From Burkholderia sp. PAMC 26561 (GTDB lineage Bacteria > Pseudomonadota > Gammaproteobacteria > Burkholderiales > Burkholderiaceae): 64,000 nucleotides of DNA. Position numbers and translations under genes: made by a program. The first letter of the stretch is position 1. Every line of letters begins with the position of its first letter. Shown here one piece after another: positions 1 to 7,812 of this stretch. Below the pieces are notes generated by a model. The model was not told the origin of the DNA, made no database searches, and saw nothing but the letters and a program-made list of their open reading frames with translations. Where the stretch lies: contig NZ_CP014306.1 in NCBI RefSeq assembly GCF_001557535.2, positions 1,674,001 to 1,738,000 on the forward strand, read 5' to 3'.

Positions 1-552
1 GGCATCACCGCGAGCACCGCGCCGGAGGAACTTTCCATGTGCCGCGATGCAGGCATGGACGATTGCTTCGTCAAGCCGACCCGTCTCGCTACATTGCGCG
101 ATCACTTGAACCGATGGCGCGTGATGGAAAACTCGTCGGCTGCGCCGCAGCCTGATGGAACTGCGGAGCCGCAATCCGCTGCGGGCCCGGACACGGCGAC
201 CACTGAAAGCGATGAACTCAATCTCGGCTATATGACGCAACTGTGGGGCAGCGAGACGACCGTGAAGGCGTTGCTCGATGCGTTTGCATCGTCATTTCGC
301 GATGATCTGGAAACGCTCAGGTCATTGCTCGACAACGGCGGTTCGGTCGCGCAATTGCGGGAATGGCATCACCGGGTGATCGGGGCGGCGAGCGTGCTGC
401 AGTACCGGCCATTACAGGTGGCGCTCGATACCTTCCGTCGCGATCTTCTCGACAAACCGGCCACGCGCCGGAACAAAGATGGCGCGGTGCTGATCGCACG
501 CTGCGAAGTGCTGCTCGAAATCATAGAAGGGCAGTGCGCGGCAATGGCGTGA
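1..552 (+). CDS. Hybrid sensor kinase, C-terminal fragment (receiver + Hpt domains)
   Basis: The frame is open from the first base, so the gene begins outside the window; 183 residues are visible. The first ~35 residues match the end of a response-regulator receiver domain: GMDDCFVKPT holds the conserved Lys-Pro. A low-complexity Ala/Pro/Thr linker follows, then a helical domain from about residue 73 that looks like a histidine phosphotransfer (Hpt) domain with WHHRVIGAAS at its centre. The usual Hpt motif is HxxKG; here it reads HRVIG, so Ile replaces Lys. The order receiver then Hpt is that of BvgS/EvgS-type hybrid kinases, which relay phosphate His-Asp-His-Asp. The input domain and the partner regulator are not visible. 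A terminator follows within 40 bases. Confidence 0.8.
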   Translation, partial: GITASTAPEELSMCRDAGMDDCFVKPTRLATLRDHLNRWRVMENSSAAPQPDGTAEPQSAAGPDTATTESDELNLGYMTQLWGSETTVKALLDAFASSFRDDLETLRSLLDNGGSVAQLREWHHRVIGAASVLQYRPLQVALDTFRRDLLDKPATRRNKDGAVLIARCEVLLEIIEGQCAAMA

Positions 553-591
553 AACGTGTTGCTCGTCATCATGTGCGAAGAGCAAACAAGT

Positions 592-625
592 GGGCCGGCT
601 CAACCTTCAGTTGTTGAACCGGCCC
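592..625. terminator. Bidirectional intrinsic terminator between hybrid kinase and LysR gene
   Basis: A 13-bp inverted repeat with one mismatch (GGGCCGGCTCAAC / GTTGAACCGGCCC) and an 8-base loop. It sits between two convergent genes and could serve both. Confidence 0.75.
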
Positions 626-646
626 GTTTCAAATGATTCCGCGCGG

Positions 647-1567
647 TTAGAACAACGCGCTCACTGCCGTGTCTTTCCTGAAATGCGCGATCGTAAAGTC
701 CACGAACGAACGTGTTTTCGCCGATACATGACGGCGCCCCGGATAGACCAGCGACACTTCCTTGTCGGCGTTGTTTACTGTGTAATCGGTCAGGAGGCGC
801 AGCAGCGTGCCGTCCTTGAGATCGTCGGCAATATGGCTTTCGGGAAGTGCCGTGATGCCCATGCCGGACAGTGCGGCTTGCCGCAGCATTTGCGAATTGT
901 TGACCGTGTAATCCGGGTCGATGACGATATCCTCGTCCTCTCCGTTCTCGTTCGTGAACGACCAGGTCGCGCCATGTATATCCGCCGATGGCGACAAGAA
1001 AGCGTGCGCCGGCAGATCGCCGGGACGCAATGGCACGCCATGTTTCGAGAGATAGGCAGGCGCCGCCACGATCACGGGCGTCACCTTGAACAGCGGCCGT
1101 TTGATCAGCGTGCCGCTATTGACCATGCGCGGCACGACTATGCCGACGTCGAAGCCCTCGTCCACCAGATCGACCGGCCGATGCAACAGCGTGAGCCGCA
1201 ACTTCACGTTCGGAAATGCCTCGCGATAATCACAAAGCAGCGGCGTGAGTCCGAACAGCGAAAACGATGCCGATGCCACGAGCTTCAGCACGCCCGAAGG
1301 ATCGAACGAAGTTTGCGACACCGTTGATTCAATCGCCTCCACCTGTTCGATGACCGCGCGGCAGCCCTCGGCATATGAGGCGCCCGCTTCGGTAAGTGAC
1401 ACGCTGCGCGTGGTGCGGTTCAGAAGACGCGTGTTGAGATGCGCCTCGAGTAACGCGACGTACCGTGTGATGACCGCGTTCGACAAATCGAGCACGGCGG
1501 CAGCCCGGCCGAACGACCCGGTTTCAGCGACCTTCACGAAAACGCGCATGGCTTGCAAATGATTCAT
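647..1567 (-). CDS. LysR-family transcriptional regulator
   Basis: A 306-residue protein of normal LysR length. The N-terminal winged helix-turn-helix covers roughly residues 1-60 (MRVFVKVAETGSFGRAA, then LLNRTTRSVSLTEAG). The remaining ~220 residues form the periplasmic-binding-like effector domain. The subgroup resembles the many Burkholderia regulators related to DmlR/PgrR; the effector cannot be read from the sequence. It is transcribed away from the downstream porin gene across a 471-base spacer that could hold sites for both genes. LysR proteins often control a divergent neighbour, so the porin is a possible target, but that is inference only. Confidence 0.9.
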   Translation of the reverse strand: MNHLQAMRVFVKVAETGSFGRAAAVLDLSNAVITRYVALLEAHLNTRLLNRTTRSVSLTEAGASYAEGCRAVIEQVEAIESTVSQTSFDPSGVLKLVASASFSLFGLTPLLCDYREAFPNVKLRLTLLHRPVDLVDEGFDVGIVVPRMVNSGTLIKRPLFKVTPVIVAAPAYLSKHGVPLRPGDLPAHAFLSPSADIHGATWSFTNENGEDEDIVIDPDYTVNNSQMLRQAALSGMGITALPESHIADDLKDGTLLRLLTDYTVNNADKEVSLVYPGRRHVSAKTRSFVDFTIAHFRKDTAVSALF

Positions 1568-2038
1568 TGACTACCGATGCTCACAGAGTCACCCCGTTCA
1601 TGTCATATCGAGGCTGAAAAGTCGTGCGTTGAGTTCCTTCTTCAGTCCACTCACTCGCGTGCGCGATGCTAATCCCGCGAAGTTATCCCGGAAATAGGAA
1701 TGGGACGAAAGCAGCGGAAAGGGCGTGAGTGTCGTGCGGTTGCTACTGTCGCAACTGTGCAACGCATGCAACTAATTAGGTATCCGGACATTAATTCAAG
1801 ATAGTGAAATTGCCTGATGCGACAACACTTTGCGCGATCGGAAGCGCTACTTTTCGACTTATTCAAAAAGCCTTTTGTGTGTGCCTTGATGGTTTGCCTA
1901 AAAGCCCGCGCCCTAAACTTTGTTCAGCCGAATCGCGGTGTCCGGGAAAAGACCGGAAACGAGTCGCCTTGAAGTCAGACAGGAAGGCGGCGCGTTATGC
2001 AACCAGTCGAGTCGACAGACTCATTAAAAGGATCAACC
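1568..2038. other. Divergent intergenic region between lysR and porin
   Basis: No convincing gene is present. It holds GTTGC-N7-GCAAC (1739-1755), a LysR-like dyad, followed by two more GCAAC copies at 1759 and 1768, so three copies sit within 22 bases. An A/T-rich stretch follows. The porin Shine-Dalgarno AAAAGGA lies just before its ATG. I could not choose a single promoter with confidence. Confidence 0.5.
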
Positions 2039-3172
2039 ATGAAAAAGACTCTGATCGTCGCGGCCGTAGCCGCTTCTTTTGCGACCGCCGCCAACGCGCA
2101 AAGCAGCGTTACGCTGTATGGCCTTATTGATGCCGGCTTTACCTATGTGAACAACGAAAAGTCGGCGAACGCAGACAAAGGCAGCGCTGCAGCGTTCCGT
2201 CTGTCGAGCGGCAACATCAACGGCAGCCGTTGGGGCCTGCGCGGTGCTGAAGACCTGGGTGGCGGCATGAAGGCCATCTTCACGTTGGAGAACGGTTTCA
2301 ACATCGGCACCGGCGCTTCGCAACAAGGCGGTCGTGAGTTCGGCCGTCAGGCATATGTCGGTATTTCGACGGCTCAGTTCGGTACGGTGACGTTGGGTCG
2401 CCAGTATGACTCGGTGGTCGACTATGTCGCGCCGTTGACGGCTAACGGCAGCTGGGGCGGTACGTATTTCTCCCATCCGTTCGACAACGACAACACGGAC
2501 AACTCGTTCCGCGTGAACAACTCGGTCAAGTACCAGAGCGCCAACTACGGCGGCCTGACATTCGGTGGCCTGTATGGCTTCTCGAACGAAGCAGGTGGTT
2601 TTGCTGATAACCGCGCTTACAGCGCCGGCGCACAGTATGCATACGGCCCGTTCAAGATGGCTGCAGCTTACCTGCAGGTCCAGAATGGCAACAGCGCAAA
2701 CCTCGGCGGTGCTATCACCGAGACAAACGGTGATCCGCTGATGGCAAACGTTTCGGCACAGACGCAACGTACGTTCGGCGTTGGTGCGAACTACTCGTTC
2801 GGCCCCGCAACGGTCGGCGCAGTATGGACGCAAAGCCGCTTCCAGTTCGTTGGTGGTGATTCGACGCTCCGCTACAACAACTACGAAGTGAACGCACGCT
2901 ACTCGCTGACCCCGGCTCTGGCACTCGGCGCGGCATATACGTACACGGACCGCAAGGGCATGGTTCCGGGCAACGCCAACAACGACCACGCTCGTTACCA
3001 TCAAGTTGGCCTCCAGACGGACTACGCTTTGTCCAAGCGTACGGACATCTATGCTGAAGGCGTTGTACAGTTGACGGACGGCGACACGGCAGCTCAAGTG
3101 TACGGTTCGAACGCTCGCGCAGTACACGGCAACCAGGTGGTGGTGTCGACGGGTCTTCGTCACCGCTTCTAA
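2039..3172 (+). CDS. Gram-negative porin (OmpC-type, trimeric beta-barrel)
   Basis: A 377-residue outer-membrane porin. The ATG is chosen because AAAAGGA lies at the right distance and a clean signal peptide starts there: MKK, a hydrophobic stretch, and a predicted cut after residue 20 (AANA/QSSVTLYG). The mature start QSSVTLYGLIDAGFTYV is the hallmark of burkholderial porins. GSRWGLRGAEDLGGGMKAIFTLE is the conserved first-strand region. The protein ends in Phe (GLRHRF), the C-terminal aromatic recognised by the BAM assembly machine. Codon use is strongly biased, as in highly expressed genes. A strong terminator follows. The exact substrate preference cannot be told. Confidence 0.97.
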   Translation: MKKTLIVAAVAASFATAANAQSSVTLYGLIDAGFTYVNNEKSANADKGSAAAFRLSSGNINGSRWGLRGAEDLGGGMKAIFTLENGFNIGTGASQQGGREFGRQAYVGISTAQFGTVTLGRQYDSVVDYVAPLTANGSWGGTYFSHPFDNDNTDNSFRVNNSVKYQSANYGGLTFGGLYGFSNEAGGFADNRAYSAGAQYAYGPFKMAAAYLQVQNGNSANLGGAITETNGDPLMANVSAQTQRTFGVGANYSFGPATVGAVWTQSRFQFVGGDSTLRYNNYEVNARYSLTPALALGAAYTYTDRKGMVPGNANNDHARYHQVGLQTDYALSKRTDIYAEGVVQLTDGDTAAQVYGSNARAVHGNQVVVSTGLRHRF

Positions 3173-3202
3173 TGGCGTAACGCTGTAAGTTTCACGTTGT
3201 AA

Positions 3203-3234
3203 CGAAAAGGCGCCGAAAGGCGCCTTTTCGCTTT
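3203..3234 (+). terminator. Porin terminator
   Basis: A perfect 12-bp stem CGAAAAGGCGCC / GGCGCCTTTTCG closed by a GAAA tetraloop and followed by CTTTT, about 30 bases after the porin stop. Confidence 0.9.
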
Positions 3235-3356
3235 TGGGCCTACCGTTTTTCCTGTGAATGCATCCAAGGAAGCGTGTCTCAAAAATGCTCTACTATGACC
3301 GCACGATGAGACAGACCACTCATCGACTCGTTGGTTATCCATTAGAGAGCAAAAAT

Positions 3357-3812
3357 ATGTTCACGAGATCCGGTTCATTGCACAGCAGACGTCTTGCAAA
3401 CCTGACCCTGTTGCTGATGTCGTTGACATCCGTTCCAGCTTTTGCCGATAGCGTCGTGTTGCAAGCCAATTTGCAACCTTCGAGCGAAGTGCCGCCGCGG
3501 GTAAGCAAGGGGCATGGCGTGCTGAAAGCCACCTTCGATACAACCACCAAAACGCTGCAGTGGAACGTGACGTATGCCGATTTGTCCGGCCCGGCGACCA
3601 TGGCGCATTTCCACGGTCCGGCGCCTGTCGGGCAGAACGCAAAGGTGCAGGTTCCTATCGATAAAAACGCGTTGCCGAGTCCTATCAACGGCGAGGCGAC
3701 GCTCTCCGAAGAACAGGCTACCGAACTGATGGCCGGCAAGTACTACTTCAACATACATACTGAAACGAACCCGACGGGCGAGATTCGCGGGCAAGTGATG
3801 CCCGCAAACTAG
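3357..3812 (+). CDS. CHRD domain-containing secreted protein
   Basis: A 151-residue exported protein. The ATG is chosen because GAGAG precedes it and a signal peptide begins there: an Arg-rich N-terminus, hydrophobic LTLLLMSLTSV, and a cut after PAFA around residue 30. The mature part carries a CHRD fold: LQPSSEVPP at its start, NVTYADLSGPATMAHFHGPA in the middle, and GEIRGQVMPAN at the end. CHRD domains occur in chordin and in many bacterial exported proteins of unknown role. A longer upstream start is possible in frame but would bury the signal peptide. The esterase gene starts 27 bases downstream and may be cotranscribed. Confidence 0.88.
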   Translation: MFTRSGSLHSRRLANLTLLLMSLTSVPAFADSVVLQANLQPSSEVPPRVSKGHGVLKATFDTTTKTLQWNVTYADLSGPATMAHFHGPAPVGQNAKVQVPIDKNALPSPINGEATLSEEQATELMAGKYYFNIHTETNPTGEIRGQVMPAN

Positions 3813-3839
3813 CACCGCTTGGATAAGAGAGGACGGTTC

Positions 3840-4772
3840 ATGAGTTGGCAGAGTACGTTGATGTGTTGGGTCCTGCGCCACAGGATGCGCCCTGCAACCG
3901 CCACGCCCGGGATCGATGTAGCCAAGGCACGCGCAATGACATCGAAGCGCGCGTGGTCGCCCAAGGTCCCACGCGGTTGGCATCTTGAAGAAAGATATGC
4001 CGAGAGCGACGCGCCCCTTCGTGGCGAATGGCTTTCGCCCGCGGCGCCTTCGGACATCACGATCCTTTATCTGCATGGCGGCGGTTATTACTTTTGCTCG
4101 CCGGCGACGCATCGCAACCTCGTGTTCGCGTTTGCCCGGCGTTCCGGCGCGCGCATTTTTTCGCTCGATTACCGGCTCGCGCCCGAGCATCCGTTTCCGG
4201 CAGCGCACGATGACGCTCTGGCTGCGTACAGAAAGCTCATCGCCGATGGTGTGGCGCCACAGTCGCTTGTGATTGCCGGCGATTCGGCGGGAGGCGGCCT
4301 CGCGCTCGCCGCGCTGCTCGCATTGCGCGATGCCGGCGACCCGATGCCCGCAGGCGCAGTGTTGTTTTCGCCGTGGACGGACCTGGCGGCGACGGGTGCA
4401 TCGATCACAACCAACAATGGCCGCGACCCCATGTTCTACGGCCGCGCAATCGCGCCGGCGGGCAAGCTTTATACAGGAAGCGCGGATGTCCACAACCCGT
4501 ATGTATCGCCGTTATATGGACGCTTCGATGGCTTGCCGCCGGTCTTCATCCAGGCGGGCGACACGGAAGTGCTCTTCGACGATTCCACGCGCTTCGTCGA
4601 GAAAGCGCAAGCGGCGGGCGTGAACGTAGAGTTTCAAGTCTTGCCGAACATGCCGCACGCTTTACAGATGCTGGCGCCGTTCGTGCCAGAAGCGAACCGG
4701 GCGTTGGAACACGCGGCGCAGTTCGTACGCCGCGTAGCGCTTCACCGGCCGCTGGAAATATCGATGGTCTGA
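3840..4772 (+). CDS. Alpha/beta hydrolase, hormone-sensitive-lipase family esterase
   Basis: A 310-residue family IV (HSL-like) esterase. The oxyanion-hole motif HGGG occurs in YLHGGGYYFCSP. The nucleophile Ser is in GDSAGG, the acid Asp in GDTEVLFDD, and the catalytic His in MPHALQ, giving a complete triad. It likely hydrolyses short- to medium-chain acyl esters in the cytoplasm. The ATG with AGAGAGG upstream is preferred over a TTG seven codons earlier. It follows the CHRD gene closely. Its 3' end overlaps the convergent EcsC gene by 31 bases, so no separate terminator fits between them. Confidence 0.92.
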   Translation: MSWQSTLMCWVLRHRMRPATATPGIDVAKARAMTSKRAWSPKVPRGWHLEERYAESDAPLRGEWLSPAAPSDITILYLHGGGYYFCSPATHRNLVFAFARRSGARIFSLDYRLAPEHPFPAAHDDALAAYRKLIADGVAPQSLVIAGDSAGGGLALAALLALRDAGDPMPAGAVLFSPWTDLAATGASITTNNGRDPMFYGRAIAPAGKLYTGSADVHNPYVSPLYGRFDGLPPVFIQAGDTEVLFDDSTRFVEKAQAAGVNVEFQVLPNMPHALQMLAPFVPEANRALEHAAQFVRRVALHRPLEISMV

Positions 4773-5584
4773 AACGCGCGCTCCACCGCGAGCTGTCCAT
4801 ATTGGCGCTCCAGCCGGCGCACGGCGAAATGCCCGTGCGCCATCTGCTGGAAGTGATCGATAAACACCGTATTCACCATTGCCCCGAGCACGGCGCCGAT
4901 CGCGGGAATCGACTTCGCGGCGACCTGTTCGCTGACCTGCACCGAAAAGCGCGACGCCACCGTCTGCAAGAACTTGAGCAACGCCGTCGAGCCATGTCCG
5001 CTCAATCCCTTCGCGGCAATCTCGCTCGTCGCCTTGGATACCGACTGCGCCAGCGTCCCGCGCACGATGAAATAACCAATATCGGCGTTGTCGTCGCTCG
5101 AACTCGGGCCGCCCATGCCGAGGACCATCAGGCATTGCAACTGGGTATCGATGAGATGAATGTCTTCGCCTTCACTGCGTGCAATGTCGCAGATCGAGCG
5201 GAACATCAACGTGGTCGTGACCGGCAATTCCACCGGTAGCGCGAACATTCCGAACGCGCCGCCCGCCGCGCCGGTCGTCGCCACCGCGAGCTTGTGCATC
5301 AGGTTGTGCGGTTTTTCAGGCGGCAGCAGGACGCCATCCACTGAACTTTTGGTCAACGTGCGCAACGCCAGTTGCAGGCATTTCTTGAGCGCGGCCTGCG
5401 TGGCGTCATCGATTTTTTCCTGCGCGATGTTCGGCATGCGCGCCATCAGCTTTTCGATGGGCGAGCCCACCACGCTCGCCAGTTTCATCGTCAGGGACGG
5501 GCTTTCCAGCGCTTCCTTGGCGCGGCGCAAGGTCGCCAGGTCTTCCGGGGAAAGGGGCGAGACGGAGATTGGCGTCGGTTCCAT
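4742..5584 (-). CDS. EcsC family protein
   Basis: A 280-residue protein of the EcsC family, named after a protein encoded with the Bacillus EcsAB ABC transporter. The biochemical role is unknown. The central region has small-residue-rich hydrophobic helices (LAVATTGAAGGAFGMFALPVELPVTTTLMFRSICDIARSEG), which suggest membrane association. A second run occurs near IGAVLGAMVNTVFIDHF. It is convergent with and overlaps the esterase gene, and it diverges from the efflux-pump gene with a 109-base spacer. Confidence 0.85.
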   Translation of the reverse strand: MEPTPISVSPLSPEDLATLRRAKEALESPSLTMKLASVVGSPIEKLMARMPNIAQEKIDDATQAALKKCLQLALRTLTKSSVDGVLLPPEKPHNLMHKLAVATTGAAGGAFGMFALPVELPVTTTLMFRSICDIARSEGEDIHLIDTQLQCLMVLGMGGPSSSDDNADIGYFIVRGTLAQSVSKATSEIAAKGLSGHGSTALLKFLQTVASRFSVQVSEQVAAKSIPAIGAVLGAMVNTVFIDHFQQMAHGHFAVRRLERQYGQLAVERAFQTIDISSGR

Positions 5585-5622
5585 GATGGTTTTTTCGAAA
5601 GGGTCCAGGAAGGATTCAGGCT

Positions 5623-5674
5623 TTGATTTAGAGCATTATCGCGTGCTATGATTCCCGGTCTGTTGACAAGTCAA
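5623..5674 (+). promoter_or_regulatory. Promoter and candidate MarR operator of the efflux-pump gene
   Basis: TTGATT (5623-5628), 18 bases, then an extended -10 TGC-TATGAT ending at 5652. Directly downstream of the expected start of transcription lies TTGAC-AA-GTCAA (5663-5674), a 5+5 inverted repeat well placed to block RNA polymerase. MarR regulators bind such short palindromes, and a MarR gene follows the pump gene. The operator assignment is inference. Confidence 0.6.
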
Positions 5675-5693
5675 TCATTGCGGTATCAAAAAA

Positions 5694-7292
5694 ATGGCCG
5701 TTCATACTGCCGCGCATCACTCCGCGGGACAAGTACTCCCTTTCCGCGAATCGCTGATGGCGATGCTCGGAATCTGTTTCGTGACCATGCTGGTCGCGCT
5801 CGATCAAACCGTCGTCGGCACGGCGTTGCCGACCATCGTTGCCGAGCTTAAAGGTTTCGACCTGTACGCTTGGGTTGCGACCTCGTACTTGCTCACATCG
5901 GTCATTACCGTGCCTGTTTTCGGGCGGCTCGGCGATTATTACGGGCGCAAGCCGTTCGTGATTGCATCGATTGTCGTGTTCACCGCAGCGTCTGCGCTTT
6001 GCGGCATGGCCAACGACATGCTGTTTCTCGTGCTCGCGCGCGGCCTTCAGGGCATTGGCGGCGGCATGCTGGTCGGAACCGCTTTCGCGTGCATTGCCGA
6101 TTTGTTCCCCGATTCCGTCGTGCGCCTGCGGTGGCAGGTCATGATGAGCTCGGCGTTCGGTATCGCCAATGCAGTCGGCCCGTCGCTCGGCGGCATCCTG
6201 ACCCAATATTACGGCTGGCGCTCAGTTTTCTATGTCAATTTGCCCGTCGGATTGATATCGGTGTTCTTCGTCTGGCGCTTCCTGCCGCACCTTCGCCACA
6301 TCAAGCATGAAGGCAAGATGCGACTTGACTGGCAAGGCGCGGGCCTGATCGCGATTGCGCTGGGTTCGTTGCAGTTGTTCGTCGAGATGTTGCCGAAGCA
6401 CGGCGTTTCAGCGGGAACGCTGGTGCTGCTGGTGGTGAGCGTAGCGTGCGGTTATGCGCTCTGGAAGTGGGAGCGTCGCTGCGATTACGCCATTCTTCCG
6501 GTCGATATGTTCCGCAACAAGAGCCTGTCCGCACTTTTCACGCTGGCGATACTCGGCGGTTTCACGATGTTCTCGCTGCTGTTCTACGCGCCGCTGCTGT
6601 TTCAGGGCGGGTTCGGCATGTCGCCAAAGGACGCCGGGCTGATCATCACGCCGCTAGTGGTGTTTATTACTATCGGTAGCATTTTGAACGGGCGGATCGT
6701 CACGCGGGTGAAGAACCCGAACGCCATGCTGTATGTCGGTTTCGCGTTGCTCGCACTCTCGTGTCTTGGCGTGGTGATCGCGACGCGCTCCATGCCGCGG
6801 CCGCTCTTGATGGGAATCATGGTGCTCGGCGGCATGGGTCTCGGTTTCGTCATGCCTAACCTGACGGTGTTCGCGCAATTGACGGCGGGACGTGAGCATC
6901 TGGGGATTGCGACGGCGTTGCTGCAATCGCTGCGCATGATTGGCGGCATGGTCGGCACGGCGCTGACCGGCACGCTGATTACGCATCTCTACGCAAGCGG
7001 CGTGCGGCTTTCACTCGATAAAGACAACGCCGGCCACTGGTTCGGCGATCTCAGCGATCCGCAAATCCTCATCAACCACGAAGCGCAGACCACGCTCTTG
7101 TCGCAACTGATCGCGGCAGGTCATAACGGCGTTGCGCTGCTGGAATCGGCGCGCGAATCGCTGGTGGCGGCAATCCACATCGGTATTGCAGTGGCGGCCG
7201 TCGTTGCGGTGGTCGCCGTGTGGCAATCGCGGCGAGTGCCGCCGGTCCGCCTGAAGGGCACGAAGGTGGAGCCGGCCATCATGGCCGAATGA
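5694..7292 (+). CDS. DHA2-family MFS drug efflux transporter (EmrB/QacA type)
   Basis: A 532-residue inner-membrane protein with about 14 hydrophobic segments, the DHA2 size. LVALDQTVVGTALPTIVAELK is the family motif of helix 1. GRLGDYYGRKPFV is motif A between helices 2 and 3. ANAVGPSLGGILTQYYGWR is the antiporter motif C. It is expected to export amphiphilic toxic compounds using the proton gradient. No EmrA-like membrane-fusion partner or outer-membrane channel is nearby, so it may pump only to the periplasm. A marR gene starts 49 bases downstream, and a palindrome sits under its promoter. Confidence 0.93.
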   Translation: MAVHTAAHHSAGQVLPFRESLMAMLGICFVTMLVALDQTVVGTALPTIVAELKGFDLYAWVATSYLLTSVITVPVFGRLGDYYGRKPFVIASIVVFTAASALCGMANDMLFLVLARGLQGIGGGMLVGTAFACIADLFPDSVVRLRWQVMMSSAFGIANAVGPSLGGILTQYYGWRSVFYVNLPVGLISVFFVWRFLPHLRHIKHEGKMRLDWQGAGLIAIALGSLQLFVEMLPKHGVSAGTLVLLVVSVACGYALWKWERRCDYAILPVDMFRNKSLSALFTLAILGGFTMFSLLFYAPLLFQGGFGMSPKDAGLIITPLVVFITIGSILNGRIVTRVKNPNAMLYVGFALLALSCLGVVIATRSMPRPLLMGIMVLGGMGLGFVMPNLTVFAQLTAGREHLGIATALLQSLRMIGGMVGTALTGTLITHLYASGVRLSLDKDNAGHWFGDLSDPQILINHEAQTTLLSQLIAAGHNGVALLESARESLVAAIHIGIAVAAVVAVVAVWQSRRVPPVRLKGTKVEPAIMAE

Positions 7293-7341
7293 ATTCAATG
7301 TTGGACGCGCGGCATACACGCGAAGCAGGGAATCAATCAGC

Positions 7342-7812
7342 ATGGACGAAACGGAACGCATCGCGGTCATTCAGCAGTTCGGACGCACTTATCGTGTGTT
7401 CATGCAGTCGTTCGAGTCGCAAGTCGGCCAGCCTATGCCGCGCTGGCGCATCCTGATCGCATTGCACGATCATGCGGGCGAGTTGTCGCAGAAGAAGCTG
7501 GTCGAGCGGCTGCGCGTCGATCCGGGCGCGCTCACGCGGCAACTGAAAACGCTCGAGGCGCTGGGCTGGATTGCCCGCAGCGTGGATCAGCGCGACAACC
7601 GCATCTCCAACGTGATCCTCACAGATGAAGGCCGCGCGGTCGTCAACGCCGGCCTGCCACGCCGCAACACGTTTCTGAGCGAAACGCTTTCCACGCTGCC
7701 CGACGAAGCCATCACGGCGTTATCGGGCGCGCTGCGTGTGCTGGAGCAGCGCATCATCGAGGTCGCGTCGACGTCCTCGGAAAGCGACGCCACGCTCAGC
7801 GACAACGCTTAA
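7342..7812 (+). CDS. MarR-family transcriptional regulator
   Basis: A 156-residue winged-helix regulator. The recognition region is LSQKKLVERLRVDPGALTRQLKTLE, and the wing DQRDNRISNVILTDEG carries the family's D-x-R-D-x-R signature. It lies just behind the DHA2 pump gene in the same direction, the layout of a local repressor that releases the pump when a ligand binds. The inverted repeat under the pump promoter is the likely target. Its stop codon TAA overlaps the stop of the convergent deaminase gene within the four bases TTAA. Confidence 0.92.
   Translation: MDETERIAVIQQFGRTYRVFMQSFESQVGQPMPRWRILIALHDHAGELSQKKLVERLRVDPGALTRQLKTLEALGWIARSVDQRDNRISNVILTDEGRAVVNAGLPRRNTFLSETLSTLPDEAITALSGALRVLEQRIIEVASTSSESDATLSDNA

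Noticed and set aside
2033..3163. A 376-codon open frame antisense to the porin
   Set aside because: It mirrors the porin gene nearly exactly and its protein is a low-information Val/Arg/Ala mix.
3840..4772. A beta-lactamase role for the hydrolase near the porin
   Set aside because: HGGG and GDSAGG identify an HSL-type esterase; there is no S-x-x-K motif.
5663..5689. TTGACA...TATCAA as the efflux-pump promoter
   Set aside because: The spacing is only 15 bases and the -10 would end five bases before the ATG. The upstream TTGATT / TGCTATGAT pair is better, and the TTGACA belongs to a palindrome.
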